DNA of 64,000 nt from Lathyrus oleraceus (taxonomy: Eukaryota > Streptophyta > Magnoliopsida > Fabales > Fabaceae). The notes beneath the pieces were generated by a model. The model was not told the origin of the DNA, did no database searches, and worked only from the letters and a program-made list of their open reading frames with translations. The translations under genes were made by a program, and so were the position numbers. Positions 34,830 through 48,944 of the stretch are shown here, one piece after another. How positions within the stretch are numbered: the stretch's first letter is position 1; every line of letters begins with the position of its first letter. The stretch lies in contig NC_066583.1 in the NCBI RefSeq assembly GCF_024323335.1, forward strand, positions 359,296,377-359,360,376, given 5' to 3'.

Positions 34830-37090
34830 GGGATGAATCATGATTGTAAGGTTTCTATGCTGACTTCTATAAATCTTTGGAAGTCGTCGAACATAGTGTA
34901 TGTGATTTTGTTAGATATGTTTGGTTTGTCTCCAATCTTATTTAAGACTGTAATTGTACGAACATTTGTCTTATTCTAAAAGTGGATCATCTATAGTTCA
35001 TTAATCACTTTTTTTTAATACTCTCTACAATATTGTTAGAAAAATGGTGACTACTAGGCTGAAAAAATCTATCTTAAAGATTGCTTCCTTTATCAGACTA
35101 GTTTCATTTATGATTAGAGTATCTATGAAAATATTGTGGTTGCTCAAAAGATTACCTATAGTATGGGAAAAGTTAGCGGCAAATTGGAGTATTTTGATAT
35201 CAAGGTAGACTTAGACAAGGTGTATGACCGTCTTATTGGAAATTTATTCATCAGATGTTGCATGAAATAACATACCTGAGTGAGATTATTAATGTGATTA
35301 TGGCTTCGATGACTAGTGTTCGAACAAATGTCAAATGGAATAGGGAAAAACCAGACTACTTCACCCTCAACGCGGTTTAAGGCAAGGAGATCCTATCTTT
35401 CCTTATTTGTTTATTTTTTGTATGGAAAAGTTGTGATATTTTATATTGCAAGGTGTACACGATGGGGGTTGGAAGCCTTTAAGAGAAGGGATAAATAGTC
35501 ATTTGATCTCTCACTTGATGTTTTTCAATGATTTACTCCTATTTGCTCAAGAAACAGAGAACCAGATGAGTTATGTGCTTGGGTGTCAGATTTTTTTTGT
35601 CTTTTATTTAGACAATAGGTTTCTTAAGACAAAACTAGTATTATGTCCTTAAGGAACATACCTACAAACTCGATGGCCTCTTTCACCCACTTACTGGGAT
35701 ATTGAAAGGATACCACATTTAGAAAGTACTTTGGTGCTTCGTTATTTGGAAGGGCTCCTCTTCGTTTAGATTATAGCTATCTCATTAACCAAGCCAAAAC
35801 TAAGTTGTCATTGAGGAAAGCAAAGCAATTGTCTTTTGCAGTGGAAATTACTTTGTCAAAGTCTATCATTGATGCTCTTCTAATTTTTTCTAAGAAGGTT
35901 TGTGGGCTTTATATGTGAAAAGCTAACATCTTTAGTGGAACTCTTAAGAGAAAACTCTTGGGATCAAGAATAAGGAAAGTGGTTAAGTTGAACGTGTATA
36001 AATCTCTGGTGCATTTTCTCTTTCTCTTATCTCTTTATTTTTACTTCGTTTAATTTTATTTATGTTGTATCTCGTTCTCTTCATCTCTTCTTCATTCTTT
36101 CATTCATTTTGTACACTGCTCATTCTCTGTTCATTTTAAAAATTAACTTAAATATTTTTATAAGTCAAGTTTTTTTATTTATAATTGGACATTGATTTTC
36201 AACCACCCCCTCTTGTGTTTGGAGTGACTTAATCAACACTTGTATCTCGATATATTTCTTATGAATCATACTAAGAATAAAATGTTTTTACGTAATCCTT
36301 GGTGCATGAATTGCGAGGATGAGATAGAGGATATTCTCCATGTAATGTGCGACTTCCCTTTGGCCAAAGTCATATAGTGTATTTGTGTTTCCACGAGGCA
36401 GCATAAAGTTTTCTTCTGAGAAAAATTTAAATAATGAGTTTTCCTCAACAATATAAATGATTATGGAGGTAAGGAGGGAAGTACTTGATCGAAATTGTGG
36501 GCTATTAGTTGCAACTTTCTTTGGAGACAGAGGGATATGGTTCTGCATAATGATACCTTCGACATACCATAATGACTATGTCATGAGATTTTAAAATGGG
36601 TGAAAGATTATCAATTAGCTTAAAACATTAGTCCAGTTCATAAAAGTAGGTGTTATATGTAAGTTGTGATCCCACAGAGAGCTCCAGAGGAGGATTAAGT
36701 TTGTTTGAACATTGTTGATGCTAGGAGAAGGTGTCATGGGTTACTTAGAAGTTACTAGGGTATATGCTTATGTGGCTTTTCCAAAATCTCGGAAGATATA
36801 ATGATTATGTTTTTAAGCTTTCGGGTGTCTTTGAGGGTTTATGTCTTGCACAAGCTCATGGATTTTCAAAAGTTGAGCTTCATGACTCAAAGACTATCGT
36901 TGATACGTTGATTAAAGGAAGTATGAGTAGTGTTGCATGTTAGAGACTAATTTAGCAGACAACTTTTGGTTATGGAGTGGGAGATCAAAATAAATTATTT
37001 ATAGTATGAAGCAAATGCTTGTGTAGATACTCTCTCAAACATGAGTTGTGATCATGGTCTCAATTTGATTCGTTATGACAATCTCCAACT
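34830..37090 (+). pseudogene. Decayed LINE (reverse transcriptase, zinc motif, RNase H)
   Basis: Fragments in all three plus-strand frames follow the order of a plant L1-type ORF2. About 35,040-35,260: RLKKSILKIASF and KAYDR-like VYDR. About 35,370: [19 protein letters not shown], the palm motif. 35,460-35,550: GGWKPLREGINSHLISHLMF then NDLLLFAQE, where the catalytic FxDD has become FND. 35,750-35,880: LDYSYLINQAKTKLS. 36,290-36,370: CMNCEDEIEDILHVMCDFPL, the C-terminal zinc-type motif. 36,600-37,090: weak RNase H-like remains. Many stops and frameshifts. The stretch 35,940-36,240 lacks LINE similarity and may be an insertion. Confidence 0.8.
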
Positions 37091-39699
<2,609 letters not shown>

Positions 39700-41070
39700 G
39701 GGGAAAAAGAATATTCATGAAGGAGAAGAGCGATCCAAAACGCATAGGAATTTAAAATTTCTCCTTTAGTGATCCTTACGAATGAACATGATCAGTGATA
39801 GAATCGTTACCTCTTGTGGCGATTGTAACCTTTGGTGCACATCTACGGAGCGATCACGAACGTTGAACGATGACAACACCTCTACTCAGTCCACACGAAC
39901 AGATTCCTTCAATCTCAGTGCTAACTGCTATGAATGAAGGCTTTGAGTGAGAGAGAGAGAGAGAGAGAGAGAAACGAAATTGCAACTGCACAAATGCTTC
40001 TACACAAGGGTTCTATTTATAGAACCACTTGTGTGGGTTGCAAGCTAAAAAACTCACTCAAGCGTATGTGGCCCATTCTTATAATATGCCAAAATCACTT
40101 GAGCGCATGGTACCCTACCATATTTCGTATTCTACTTAAGTACACCGTACCTTACGATGTTCTACAATTCACTTAAGTGCAACGTACATTACGATATTCC
40201 TTAGTTACTCTATCTCTCATCAATCTGTCCTTTTGTGTGTGACCCTGTAGATTTTCGCGGCATTGGCAATTATATTAAATCACGCATTTAACATAATAAA
40301 CAGTGAGCGGTATCTAGCAACACATCACTGCTACCCAAGACACGAAAATGTCATGTGATCTGACAAATCCTTTTGTGATAATACTTATGTGTATAATTAC
40401 TCTTTTGCCCTTATGTCTATATTGAACACAAGACATAGACCGTGTCATCCTTGTCCAGTTCAATATTGGGCCCATAAACATTTATCCTGTTACGTAGGAT
40501 GGGCAAATTCCATCTAGGTCACTCATGTCCCTTAGCATGCTTCGTGGAGTATCCATCAACTGTCTTTATGGTCATCCAGTTACAGATAATGTTTGATCAA
40601 CAATAAGGCACTCGACTCTACATCTAGGGTCCATAGTGGTTTCAGGTCGAAGGGTGGTATACACCATTATCACCATGAGAATAACTTATGACACTTTGCA
40701 TAACATTCTATATAGTATTCTCATAGCGGGTCAATCCAGTATAAATATTACTCTTAATATTCATACCTATGTTTAAGACTTGATAACTCCTTATCCATGA
40801 TCCATGAGATGTGATCATCAGTCTATATACATAATAGTCTCAATGCTTTAATTTTATCCCACTTCACAATAAAGCTCGACTATGGATACTTTAAGAATAG
40901 TGTCCTTATGTTTAATGTTATCTCATGATTAAATCACACTTGATACATTAAACGGACTATCTATTCTAGGGACTTTATTAGACAAACATAATAAAGAAAA
41001 AACCTTTTATTACTAATAAATAATTCGATACAAGTACCCAAAGTATTGGCCTCTAGGGCTTACACCAACA
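39700..41070 (-). repeat. 3' LTR of the copia element (outer end approximate)
   Basis: The inner end is clear. On the minus strand AGTGGGAGAT (polypurine tract) is followed by TGTTGGTGTAAGCCCTAGAG. The plus strand therefore ends ...GGGCTTACACCAACA at 41,070. The LTR includes TTCTATTTATAGAACC (about 40,010), a TATA-like region in mirror symmetry, and a GA microsatellite (39,949-39,971). No second copy is available in the window to fix the outer end. Confidence 0.6.
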
Positions 41071-41082
41071 ATCTCCCACTAG
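41071..41082 (-). other. Polypurine tract of the copia element
   Basis: The minus strand reads TAGTGGGAGAT directly before the LTR start TGTTGG. This is the plus-strand primer for reverse transcription in copia elements. Confidence 0.7.
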
Positions 41083-41090
41083 CACTAGAG

Positions 41091-41767
41091 TCAATCAGGC
41101 ATACCCCTAATGCCCATAGATCTAGTATGGCCATCATGCTTCTGCTGCGCAAGAGGCTTTGTTAGTGGGTCAACAATATTGTCAAGTGTAGGTACTCTGC
41201 ATATTTTCACATCTCCTCTATCTATTATCTCTCGAATGAGGTGATAACGCCTAAGTATGTGTTTGGTTTGTTGGTGAGATCTAGGTTCCTTAGCTTGTGC
41301 AATAGCACCATTGTTATCACAATAGAGACCAATGGGATCCACAATGCTAGGAACTATGCCAAGTTCACTAATAAACTTTTTGATCCAAACAACTTCCTTT
41401 ACTGCACTTGAGGCAACAATATACTCGGCCTCGGTTGTAGAATCAACAATTGTATCTTGCTTTGAACTTTTCCAACTCACAACGCCACCGTTTAAGCAAA
41501 ACACATAACCAGATTGCGATCTAAAGTCATCCTTATCTGTCTGGAAGCTAGCATCGGTGTATCCAATTACATCCAACTCTTCCTGACCTCCATATATCAA
41601 GAATGAGTCCTTAGTCCTTCTCAAATACTTAAGGATATTCTTGAAAGCTACCCAATGAGCATCACCAGGATCAGATTGGTACCTACTCGTTGCACTTAAA
41701 GCATACGAGACATCTGGTCGAGTACATAACATCGCATACATGATAGATCCTATTGCAGATGCATATG
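41091..41767 (-). pseudogene. Copia reverse transcriptase end and RNase H
   Basis: From the insertion junction the minus-strand frame reads YASAIGSIMYAMLCTRPDVS, then WVAFKNILKYLRRTKD, then RNase H with VIGYTDASFQTD (first Asp), STTEAEYIVAS (Glu) and LYCDNNGAIA (second Asp), ending after HTRSMGIRGMPD. The conserved catalytic residues are present and no stop lies inside this part. The preceding 14 codons in the open frame belong to the solo LTR, not to the protein. Confidence 0.88.
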
Positions 41768-44699
41768 TGTAACACCTCAAATTTACATCTACCTTTTGTA
41801 CATACATTCTCATATTAGGTCATAGCATTAACATAGTCCACTGCATAACATTGCATTGTCCCTTTTGCCCAAGTGCAAGATCATCAGACAGATTAGGTCA
41901 AACTGGTCAGGAGATCAGTCAATCAGTCAAGCAAGTGAAATTTTCATTGAGCCAAGGCCCTAGGGTTGGTCTAACATGTTCACATGACCTAGGGGTCCTT
42001 TTGAAGTGTTTTGGTCAAGGTTTGGATGCTCAGAAGTCATCAGTCAATGTGCAGTCTACCAGAAACCCTAGAAAGTCAACTGTTGGTCAACTGTGCATTT
42101 AATCAGTGATTTGACGGTGGGAATTGGTTTGAGAGGGTTCATTCATGTCCATATAGGCCTCATATAACATGTCAAACATCATCATGGAAGAATTTGAAGC
42201 CAGTCAAGAAATTTCCAAAAATAGAAAGTTGACCTATAATTGGAATTTGCCAAAAATGGAAAGTCTTGATCCTCAAACTTACATCATGATACAAGCTTCA
42301 AATGAATTTTTGCCCAACATTAAAGTTGAAGATCTTGTTCTCCCATTTCCAAAAAGTCCAAGAACACTCAATTCCCATGTATGGTTGGCAAGTTATGATC
42401 AAATCATTTTCAGAAATTTTTGAACTTCAAAAGGCCATATCTCTCAAACCATTTGGCCAAATTGGGTGGGGTTTTTTGCTACAAGTCACATTTGATGCCC
42501 TCTTTCCAAATATGTCATCACCATTCACCAAAACATCACCAATCAAAATGGCATTTTTGGAGTGGCATGGATTAATTCAAGTGAAGTAAAAAATTGACTT
42601 TTCAAAATAAGCCTTTGCCATGATCTTTACCACTTGTATTTGATCAGAAATGATGTTTGGAAGTTGTCCAAGGCCCAATTCGAGCATATTCATACACCCT
42701 TTGTGAAATGGCATGTTTTTAGCAAAAATGGTCAAAATATGTCATTATGCAAAGTGTGATTAACTTTTCCATTAGCCAACTAATGCAAACACTAAACAGC
42801 ATACAAATACATCAATTCCACTCTGAAAAAGCCCTAGCAGCCACATTCTAAACAGAAAAAAAACTCTCGTTCTCTCAACTTCTCATTTTTCATTTTTGAG
42901 ACTTTTACTGAAAAATTGTAAAGAGCTCGAGCCTTGGTTGGTTGCTGCATCATATACCATCATTCTTGAGCTCATTGGAAGCCTTGTTTCCCAACTGTGA
43001 GCAAGAAATCTTCAGCTGCCATTCAAGAACTCATCCATGGCAGATCGTGTTTTGAGCTTCCTTGAACATTCTTGAGCCAAAATCCTTCCACCATTCATCT
43101 TTTGGAAGCTTGTGGAGTCACTGTTTTTGCCATTTTGCAACCAAACAACAACTGTAGCTCAACTGCACTTCAGATTTGGTACTTTGGTTGCTTATAGTTC
43201 CTTATGAACTTTGCTTTGCTTTGCTTGAATAGCAATTTGCATTGAGGTATATTTTCTCATCTTCATGTAGTCTGGAAGACCTGGCCTGTTACTTGGCCAG
43301 GCAACTGTCTGAAGTCCTCCTTAAGAGGCAATGTTTGTGACTGTTTACATTTGTCCTTGTATAGAGTCAAAGACCTCCTAAGTGAAGAGGCAATTGGCAG
43401 AACCCAAGGGATATGCAACCTATCCCCTGCTATTCTGTGTGTCATCTGCTTTGCTCACACCACTGTGTTGATGCATTACAGATACAAACCCAAGATCTTG
43501 TACAATTGTACAGTTGAGTCAGTTTTAAATGTGTAGAAGGGTTTCCCCTTTCTGAACCCACACATTCTTATCTTAAGCTCTCCCAGGCCAGGGATAAGAG
43601 CTGTGAAGTCTTATCTTCACTCACCTTTCATCTGCTTCACCTTAGCCCCTCAATGGCAAGGTTAAGAGCTAACACTACCCAGTTCCAGTGGTTTGTTTGT
43701 TGAGGTTGATATGACCCCTCGACTAAAACCTAACCTTGATTGAGCCCATTGTTTGCATATAGTGTGTGCTACTTGTGCTTGTGTGTTTGTTTGACTTGCT
43801 TCCTGTGCAAGTTAGGTTAGGTGTGGCTTGCTTCCTGTGCAAGTCATGTTTAGGATAGGCTTGCTCCCTGTGCAAGTTAGCTAGAAACCTTAACTTAGGG
43901 ATCATTTTGCATGATAACATCTAGGCTAGAGTCGTAGTCTCCCTAGTGTTGTGTCTCCCTCTGTTATCTGGTTAGGCTAGTCCTGTGTCCCTCCGTAGGG
44001 GAACTACGTCGCCCTGATCCTCATACCAGATGAGGTACGTAGGCAGGAGATGAGCTGATCTCTCCGGGCGCCCTTTTGTTTTGTTTGTGTGAGTTTTCTT
44101 CTCCTTTTCTGGTTGGAGTCCGACGTAAGTCCAGCGATTGGCAGTTGGTTCCCTGTGTGTGTTTGTTAGTTCGGATGCTGATGTAAGTCCAGTGATTGGC
44201 AGTCAGGCTCCACGTTTTCCTGTGTTTGTTTGTGTGCGTGTTAGCCGAGCTACGAATGCTCTGATTCTCCTTCGTCCAAGGAGATACGTATGCATAGGAG
44301 GCGATATCCTAGCGAGCATGTGTCGTTTCCCCAGTCCGAACTACTTCGACTCTGATGTCTATGCCTGATAGACTAAGTAGGCCCAGGATGCGATATCCTG
44401 CCGAGTCAGTTTCAGTCTGTTTTCTTGTGTCTCTTTCAGCCAGTGTGTGTGTGTTTGAGCAGTGTTTAGCAACCATTTTCCTTCCTTTAGTGCGTGGATC
44501 CCGTCGAGTACGACGGATGCGTAGGGGTGCTAATACCTTCCCTTCGCATAACCGACTCCCGATCCCATTCTCTTTGGTCGCGAGACCATGCTTTTTCCAG
44601 GTTTACTCTGAGCGTTTCCTTTCCCTCTTTTGGGATAAATAACGCACGGTGGCGGCTCTGTTGTTCTTGTTTCCCGTCGGTTTTTCGCGTAATGCGATA
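41768..44699 (+). mobile_element. Solo LTR of an Ogre/Tat-like retrotransposon inside the copia
   Basis: Begins TGTAACACCTCAAATTTAC and ends ...GTAATGCGATA. Flanked by perfect 5-base duplications ATATG (41,763-41,767 and 44,700-44,704). Removing it restores continuity between KIPY and ASAIG of the copia reverse transcriptase. Its last 250 bases (TGCGTAGGGGTGCTAATACC, TTCGCATAACCGACTCCCGA, GAGCGTTTCCTTTCCCTC, AATAACGCACGGTGGCGGCTC) closely match the complement of the Ogre LTR at 48,990-49,160, so it belongs to the same broad family in the opposite orientation. Ends in TA instead of CA. No gag or pol remains inside. Confidence 0.8.
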
Positions 44700-44705
44700 A
44701 TATGG

Positions 44706-45542
44706 AATCTTATTCATGCGATCCCTTTCTTCCTTAGTTGAAGGGGATTGTGTTTTTGATAGACACATGCCATGTCGTATAGGTATGAATCATTTCTTGG
44801 AATCATGCATATTAAAGCGTCTCAGCACTTTGTCTATGTATGTACTCTGACTTAGGCCAAACAGTTTTTGTGATCTATCTCTATAGATTCTGATTCCTAA
44901 TATATAGTCTGATTCACCTAGGTCCTTCATAGAAAAGAATTTCCTCAACCAAGACTTTACTTGTTGCAGGGTAGGGACATCGTTTCCAATAAGTAATATG
45001 TCATCTACATATAATACCGGGAAAATGATCATGCTCCCACTAACCTTCTTATAGACACAAGGCTCATCTTCGTTCTTGATGAATCCATATTGTTTTACTG
45101 TTTCATCAAAACGAAGATTCCAACTTCTTGAAGCTTACTTCAATCCATAGATTGATCTTTGTAACTTACATATCTTTTGGGCTTCTTCTGGTATGTCAAA
45201 TCCTTCAGGCTGTGTCATGTACACATCCTTAAGAAGATTCCCATTAAGGAAAGCAGTTTTGACATCCATTTTCCATATTTCATAATCATGATATGCAACG
45301 ATAACAAGTAAAATCCGAATAGATTTAAGCATTGCAACTGGTGAAAAGTTTTCATCATAGTCAACCCCATGAGTTTTTTTATATCCTTTTGCAACCAGTC
45401 TTGCCTTATAGGTATGTACCTTACCATCCATGTCAGTCTTCTTTTTGAAGACCCACTTGCATCCTATAGGGTTAACTTCTACAAGAGGCTTTACCAAGGT
45501 CCAAACTTGGTTTGTGTACAAGGAATCCATTTCAGATTTCAT
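44706..45542 (-). pseudogene. Copia reverse transcriptase, main part
   Basis: Single frame on the minus strand. 45542-45135 holds MKSEMDSLYTNQVWTLVKPL, CKWVFKKKTDMDGKVHTYKA, RLVAKGYKKTHGVDYDENFS and MDVKTAFLNG. After one stop (Gln codon changed to TAA at about 45,134) it continues to VLYVDDILLIGND, the catalytic YVDD at about 45,005. A further stop follows HDSKK near 44,789. The frame then runs on to KIPY at 44,705, where the solo LTR begins. Confidence 0.88.
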
Positions 45543-45551
45543 GGCTTCTAG

Positions 45552-46971
45552 TCACTTCTCAGACTCGGGACCAGTTATGGCCTCTTGGTAGGTCACAGGC
45601 TCATCTTGATCCATGAGTAATACATCGCCTTGATCAATGATGAGATATCCATATCTCTCAGGTAGGTAACGTATCCTGCTTGACCTACGCTGGTCTTGTT
45701 CTACTTGAGCAGGTTTCTCTTCCATAACTACTTGTGTTTCCTGCTCTAATTCCTCCATAGGTGTATCAATGCTTTGTGATTCTTGAATTTCTTCAAGCTT
45801 TACTTTCCTCCCACTGATTCCTTTGGAAATAAAATCCTTTTCTAGGAAAACTCCAGTTCGAGCGACAAACACTTTGCCCTCAGAAGGATTGTAGAAGTAA
45901 TACCCTCTTGTTTCTTTAGGATACCCCATAAATAAGCATTTGTCAGATTTGGGCTCAAGCTTAGTTGAAATTTGTCGTTTCACATAAACTTCGCAACCCC
46001 AAATCTTCATGTAAGACATATGTGGTTTCTTACCACTCCATATCTCATATGGTGTTTTCTCAACCTTTTTGGATGGAACACGGTTAAGTGTGTAAGCTGT
46101 TGTCAATAGTGCATGTCCCCAAAAGGAGTTTGGAAGATCGGCGTGACTCATCGTGGATCAGACCATGTCTAACAGGGTTCGATTTCTTCTCTCAGATACA
46201 CCATTCCATTGGGGTGTTCCAGGAGGAGTAAGTTGGGATAGGATCCCACACTCTTTGAGATGGTCATCAAACTCTAGGCTTAAATACTTACCACCTCCAT
46301 CTGATCGAAGAGTTTTAATATTCTTACCTAGTTGGTTTTGTACTTCATTCTTGAATTCCTTGAACTTTTCAAAGGACTCTGATTTGTGTTTCATTAAATA
46401 CACATAACCATATCTACTGAAATCATCAGTAAATGTGATGAAGTACTGAAAACCTCCTCTGGCTGGTATGTTCAGTGGTCCACATACATTAGTATGTATG
46501 AGGGCCAAAAGATCATTAGCTCTTTCACCTTTTCCTGTGAATGGAGACTTTGTCATATTTCCAATTAAACAAGATCTACATGTCTCATATGATTCATAAT
46601 CAAAAGAGTCCAAGAGTCCATCTTTATGGAGTTTGGAAATGTGTTTCTCATTTATGTGGCCTAATCGACAATGCCAAAGGTAAGTTGGATTTAACTCATT
46701 AGGTTTCATCCTTTTAGTATTAATGTTATAAATAGGCATTTCAAGATCAAGTACATATAGTCCATTGTTCATTTGTGCAGTAGCATAGAATATATCATTC
46801 AAATAAATTGAGCAACAATTGTTCTTTATTATAAATGAAAAACCAAACTCGTCCAAACAAGAAACGGAAATAATATTCCTGCTAATTGCAGGTACATAAT
46901 AATAGTTCTCTAACTGAATTATTAAATCACTAGGTAAAGTCAATACATAAGTTCCTACGGCTAAAGCATCA
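45552..46971 (-). pseudogene. Copia pre-integrase and integrase
   Basis: GAG-pre-integrase zinc region LWHCRLGHINEKHISKLHKD then CRSCLIGNMTKSPF (HHCC) at about 46,690-46,545. DDE core: IHTNVCGPLN and FTDDFSRYGYVYLMKHKSE, TLRSDGGGKYLS (second Asp), NGVSERRNRTLLDMV (Glu). After a CGA-to-TGA change at about 46,154 it continues ADLPNSFWGHALLTTAYTLN, then the variable C-terminus with KCLFMGYPKETRGYYFYNPS. The second block shows RSDGGGKY where relatives have an Arg after Asp, a likely missense change. Confidence 0.87.
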
Positions 46972-46973
46972 AC

Positions 46974-47981
46974 CTATGCTCCATTGCTAACTCGTAGGTC
47001 AACTTCACCTTTTGCCAAATCTCTACTCCTTTTTAGCCCCTGCACATTGGTACAAATGTGAGAACCGCATCCAATATCTAATACCCATGATGCAGAAGTA
47101 GATAAATTAATTTCAATAACAAAAATACCTGAAGTTGAAGTCTCTACTCCATTCTTTTTATCTTCCAGGTACTTTGGGAACTTTCTCTTCCAGTGTCCGG
47201 TCTTACCGCAATGGAAGTAGGTGCCTTCCTTTGCTATGCCTCCACTAGGCTTCAAAGCAACAACATTGGGTTTGGGTTTGGCAACTTCCTTGCCTTTCCC
47301 TTTATCACCCTGCTTGGTGGGTCTTTTGTTCTGTCTCTTTCCATTTCCGATCATCAGAATGGACTTCCCTTTTGACTTCAGATTCTGCTCAGCAGTTCTT
47401 AACATGGCTAGCAGTTCAGGAAGAGATCTGTCCATATCATTCATATTGAAATTTATGATAAATTGACTGAATCTATCTGACAATGATTGCAAGATCAAAT
47501 CAGTCGCAAGTTCCTTTCCGAGGGGAAAACCCAACCTCTCAAGGTTTTCCATATACCCAATCATCTTGAGCACATGGGGACCTACAGGGGCTCCCTCAGC
47601 TAACTTGCCTTGAAAAAAGGCTTTTGAAACTTCAAACCTTTCATGCCTTGCTTGCTCTTGATAGAGCATCTTCAGGTGTTCGATCATATTGAACACTGCC
47701 ATGTTCTCATGTTGCTTTTGCAACTCTGAGTTCATGGTAGCTAGCATGAGACAAGCAGTTTCATTGGCATCATCGACATGCTTCTTATAAGCATCTCTTT
47801 CTGCCTTAGGTCGAGAACTAGGAGGTTCCTCTTCAGGAACAGGTTTCTCCAAGACATACAACTTTCTATCATGTTTGAGGACAATCCTCAGATTTCGGTG
47901 TCAATCCAGAAAATTTGTCCCAGACAATTTTTCCTTATCAAGGATTGATCGCAAAATATTGTTAGAGGTATTTGTTGTCAT
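46974..47981 (-). pseudogene. Copia gag (UBN2 type) with broken zinc knuckle and protease start
   Basis: ATG at 47,981 (MTTNTSNNILRSILDKEKLS). One stop codon after GTNFLD, where the family has Trp, then open to 46,974. The UBN2 capsid region includes ACLMLATMNSELQKQHENM and LPELLAMLRTAEQNLK. The zinc knuckle reads YFHCGKTGHWKRKFP: its first and last cysteines are Tyr and Phe, so it cannot bind zinc normally. The protease motif VLDIGCGSHICT has Ile in place of the Thr of the D-T-G triad. Stop at 46,971, then integrase. Confidence 0.87.
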
Positions 47982-48944
47982 GGTAATCTACATGAAAATA
48001 ATGAAAATATAAGTATCAATAACATATTTAATTATGCCTTTAATTAACTATGCTCCCACTATTTTACTTAAAACAAATGACCCTCACCATTTGATTCGAA
48101 AAATCCCGTTGGAAGATTTTCTAGTGGGTCGAGATCCACATTTCACTTTGTTTTAAATCCGCATAGGCGGATTACACAAAACTAGGTTATTTAAGTAGGA
48201 ACTCCTTCCAATTGTATCTAATACAACTCTAGAATATTTTAGTTGGATGAATAACTCCTTATTCCAATCAATCACATGGATCATTTCCAACTCTTGCTTC
48301 TAAACATATATAATCTTATTATAATTTGTTTAGTTAAGTTTGACCCATTGTTTTAGCATTTGGATATTACAATTATCCTATCGCACCTTACTAATATAGA
48401 ACATACATCTCGCGTAGGCGAAACCTACATTATCCGATACTAGTCTTGATGAGTGCTAAAACTTGGAAAGCATAAACTTAATATTTAATTTGAGAGAATT
48501 TGCAATTATTCTGATCTCACCGGCTTATTTATCATATAAATCGTCTCTCACATGCATCAACATACATTCACATGCATCAACATACATAATGAAACAGTTA
48601 TGGCCCCTAGCGCAATTGTTCTCCCAAGCCAATGAGAGAACCTAAACTAACCTAATAACGATCTAAGCTTCTCCAAGCAAGATCTTCAAGGTTGTCCTCC
48701 TTTGATATTGAATTCTTCTCTTTCTTCATAACATTACATTACATAAAAGAAACTCGTTTTACATACGAGGGAGTGAGATGAGAAAAGAAGTTACATTAAG
48801 AGATTAAAAGAGAGGCACGACACGCAGGTCGTATTTTAAAAACCCAAAACAAAATAAAGGAAAACTAAGGCCATAATTGATCACCACAAGACAATAATAA
48901 TAAACACATTATTATTAATTTTAATTCTTTTAATTAATTAAAAC
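47982..48944 (-). other. Copia untranslated leader
   Basis: Non-coding sequence between the gag start and the Ogre insertion, with scattered pieces such as GCTCCCACTATTTTAC and a direct repeat CACATGCATCAACATACAT (48,549-48,587). No primer-binding site was found, in line with the leader being cut by the Ogre before reaching it. Confidence 0.55.

Larger units (their letters stand above)
39700..48944 (-). mobile_element. Ty1/copia retrotransposon, minus strand, interrupted twice
   Basis: Order on the minus strand: leader (48944-47982), gag (47981-46974), protease/integrase (46974-45552), reverse transcriptase (45542-44706 and 41767-41650), RNase H (to 41091), polypurine tract (41082-41071), 3' LTR (from 41,070 leftward to about 39,700). 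All coding parts lie in one frame, broken only by single stop codons. A 2.9-kb solo LTR (41,768-44,699) sits in the reverse transcriptase. The Ogre element at 48,945 cuts the leader, so the 5' LTR must be beyond the window's right edge, past the Ogre. Not autonomous now. Confidence 0.8.

Noticed and set aside
44138..44768. Open frames on both strands with Arg/Ser-rich products
   Set aside because: They fall in the solo LTR; similar frames recur in the Ogre LTRs, so they reflect LTR sequence and not genes.
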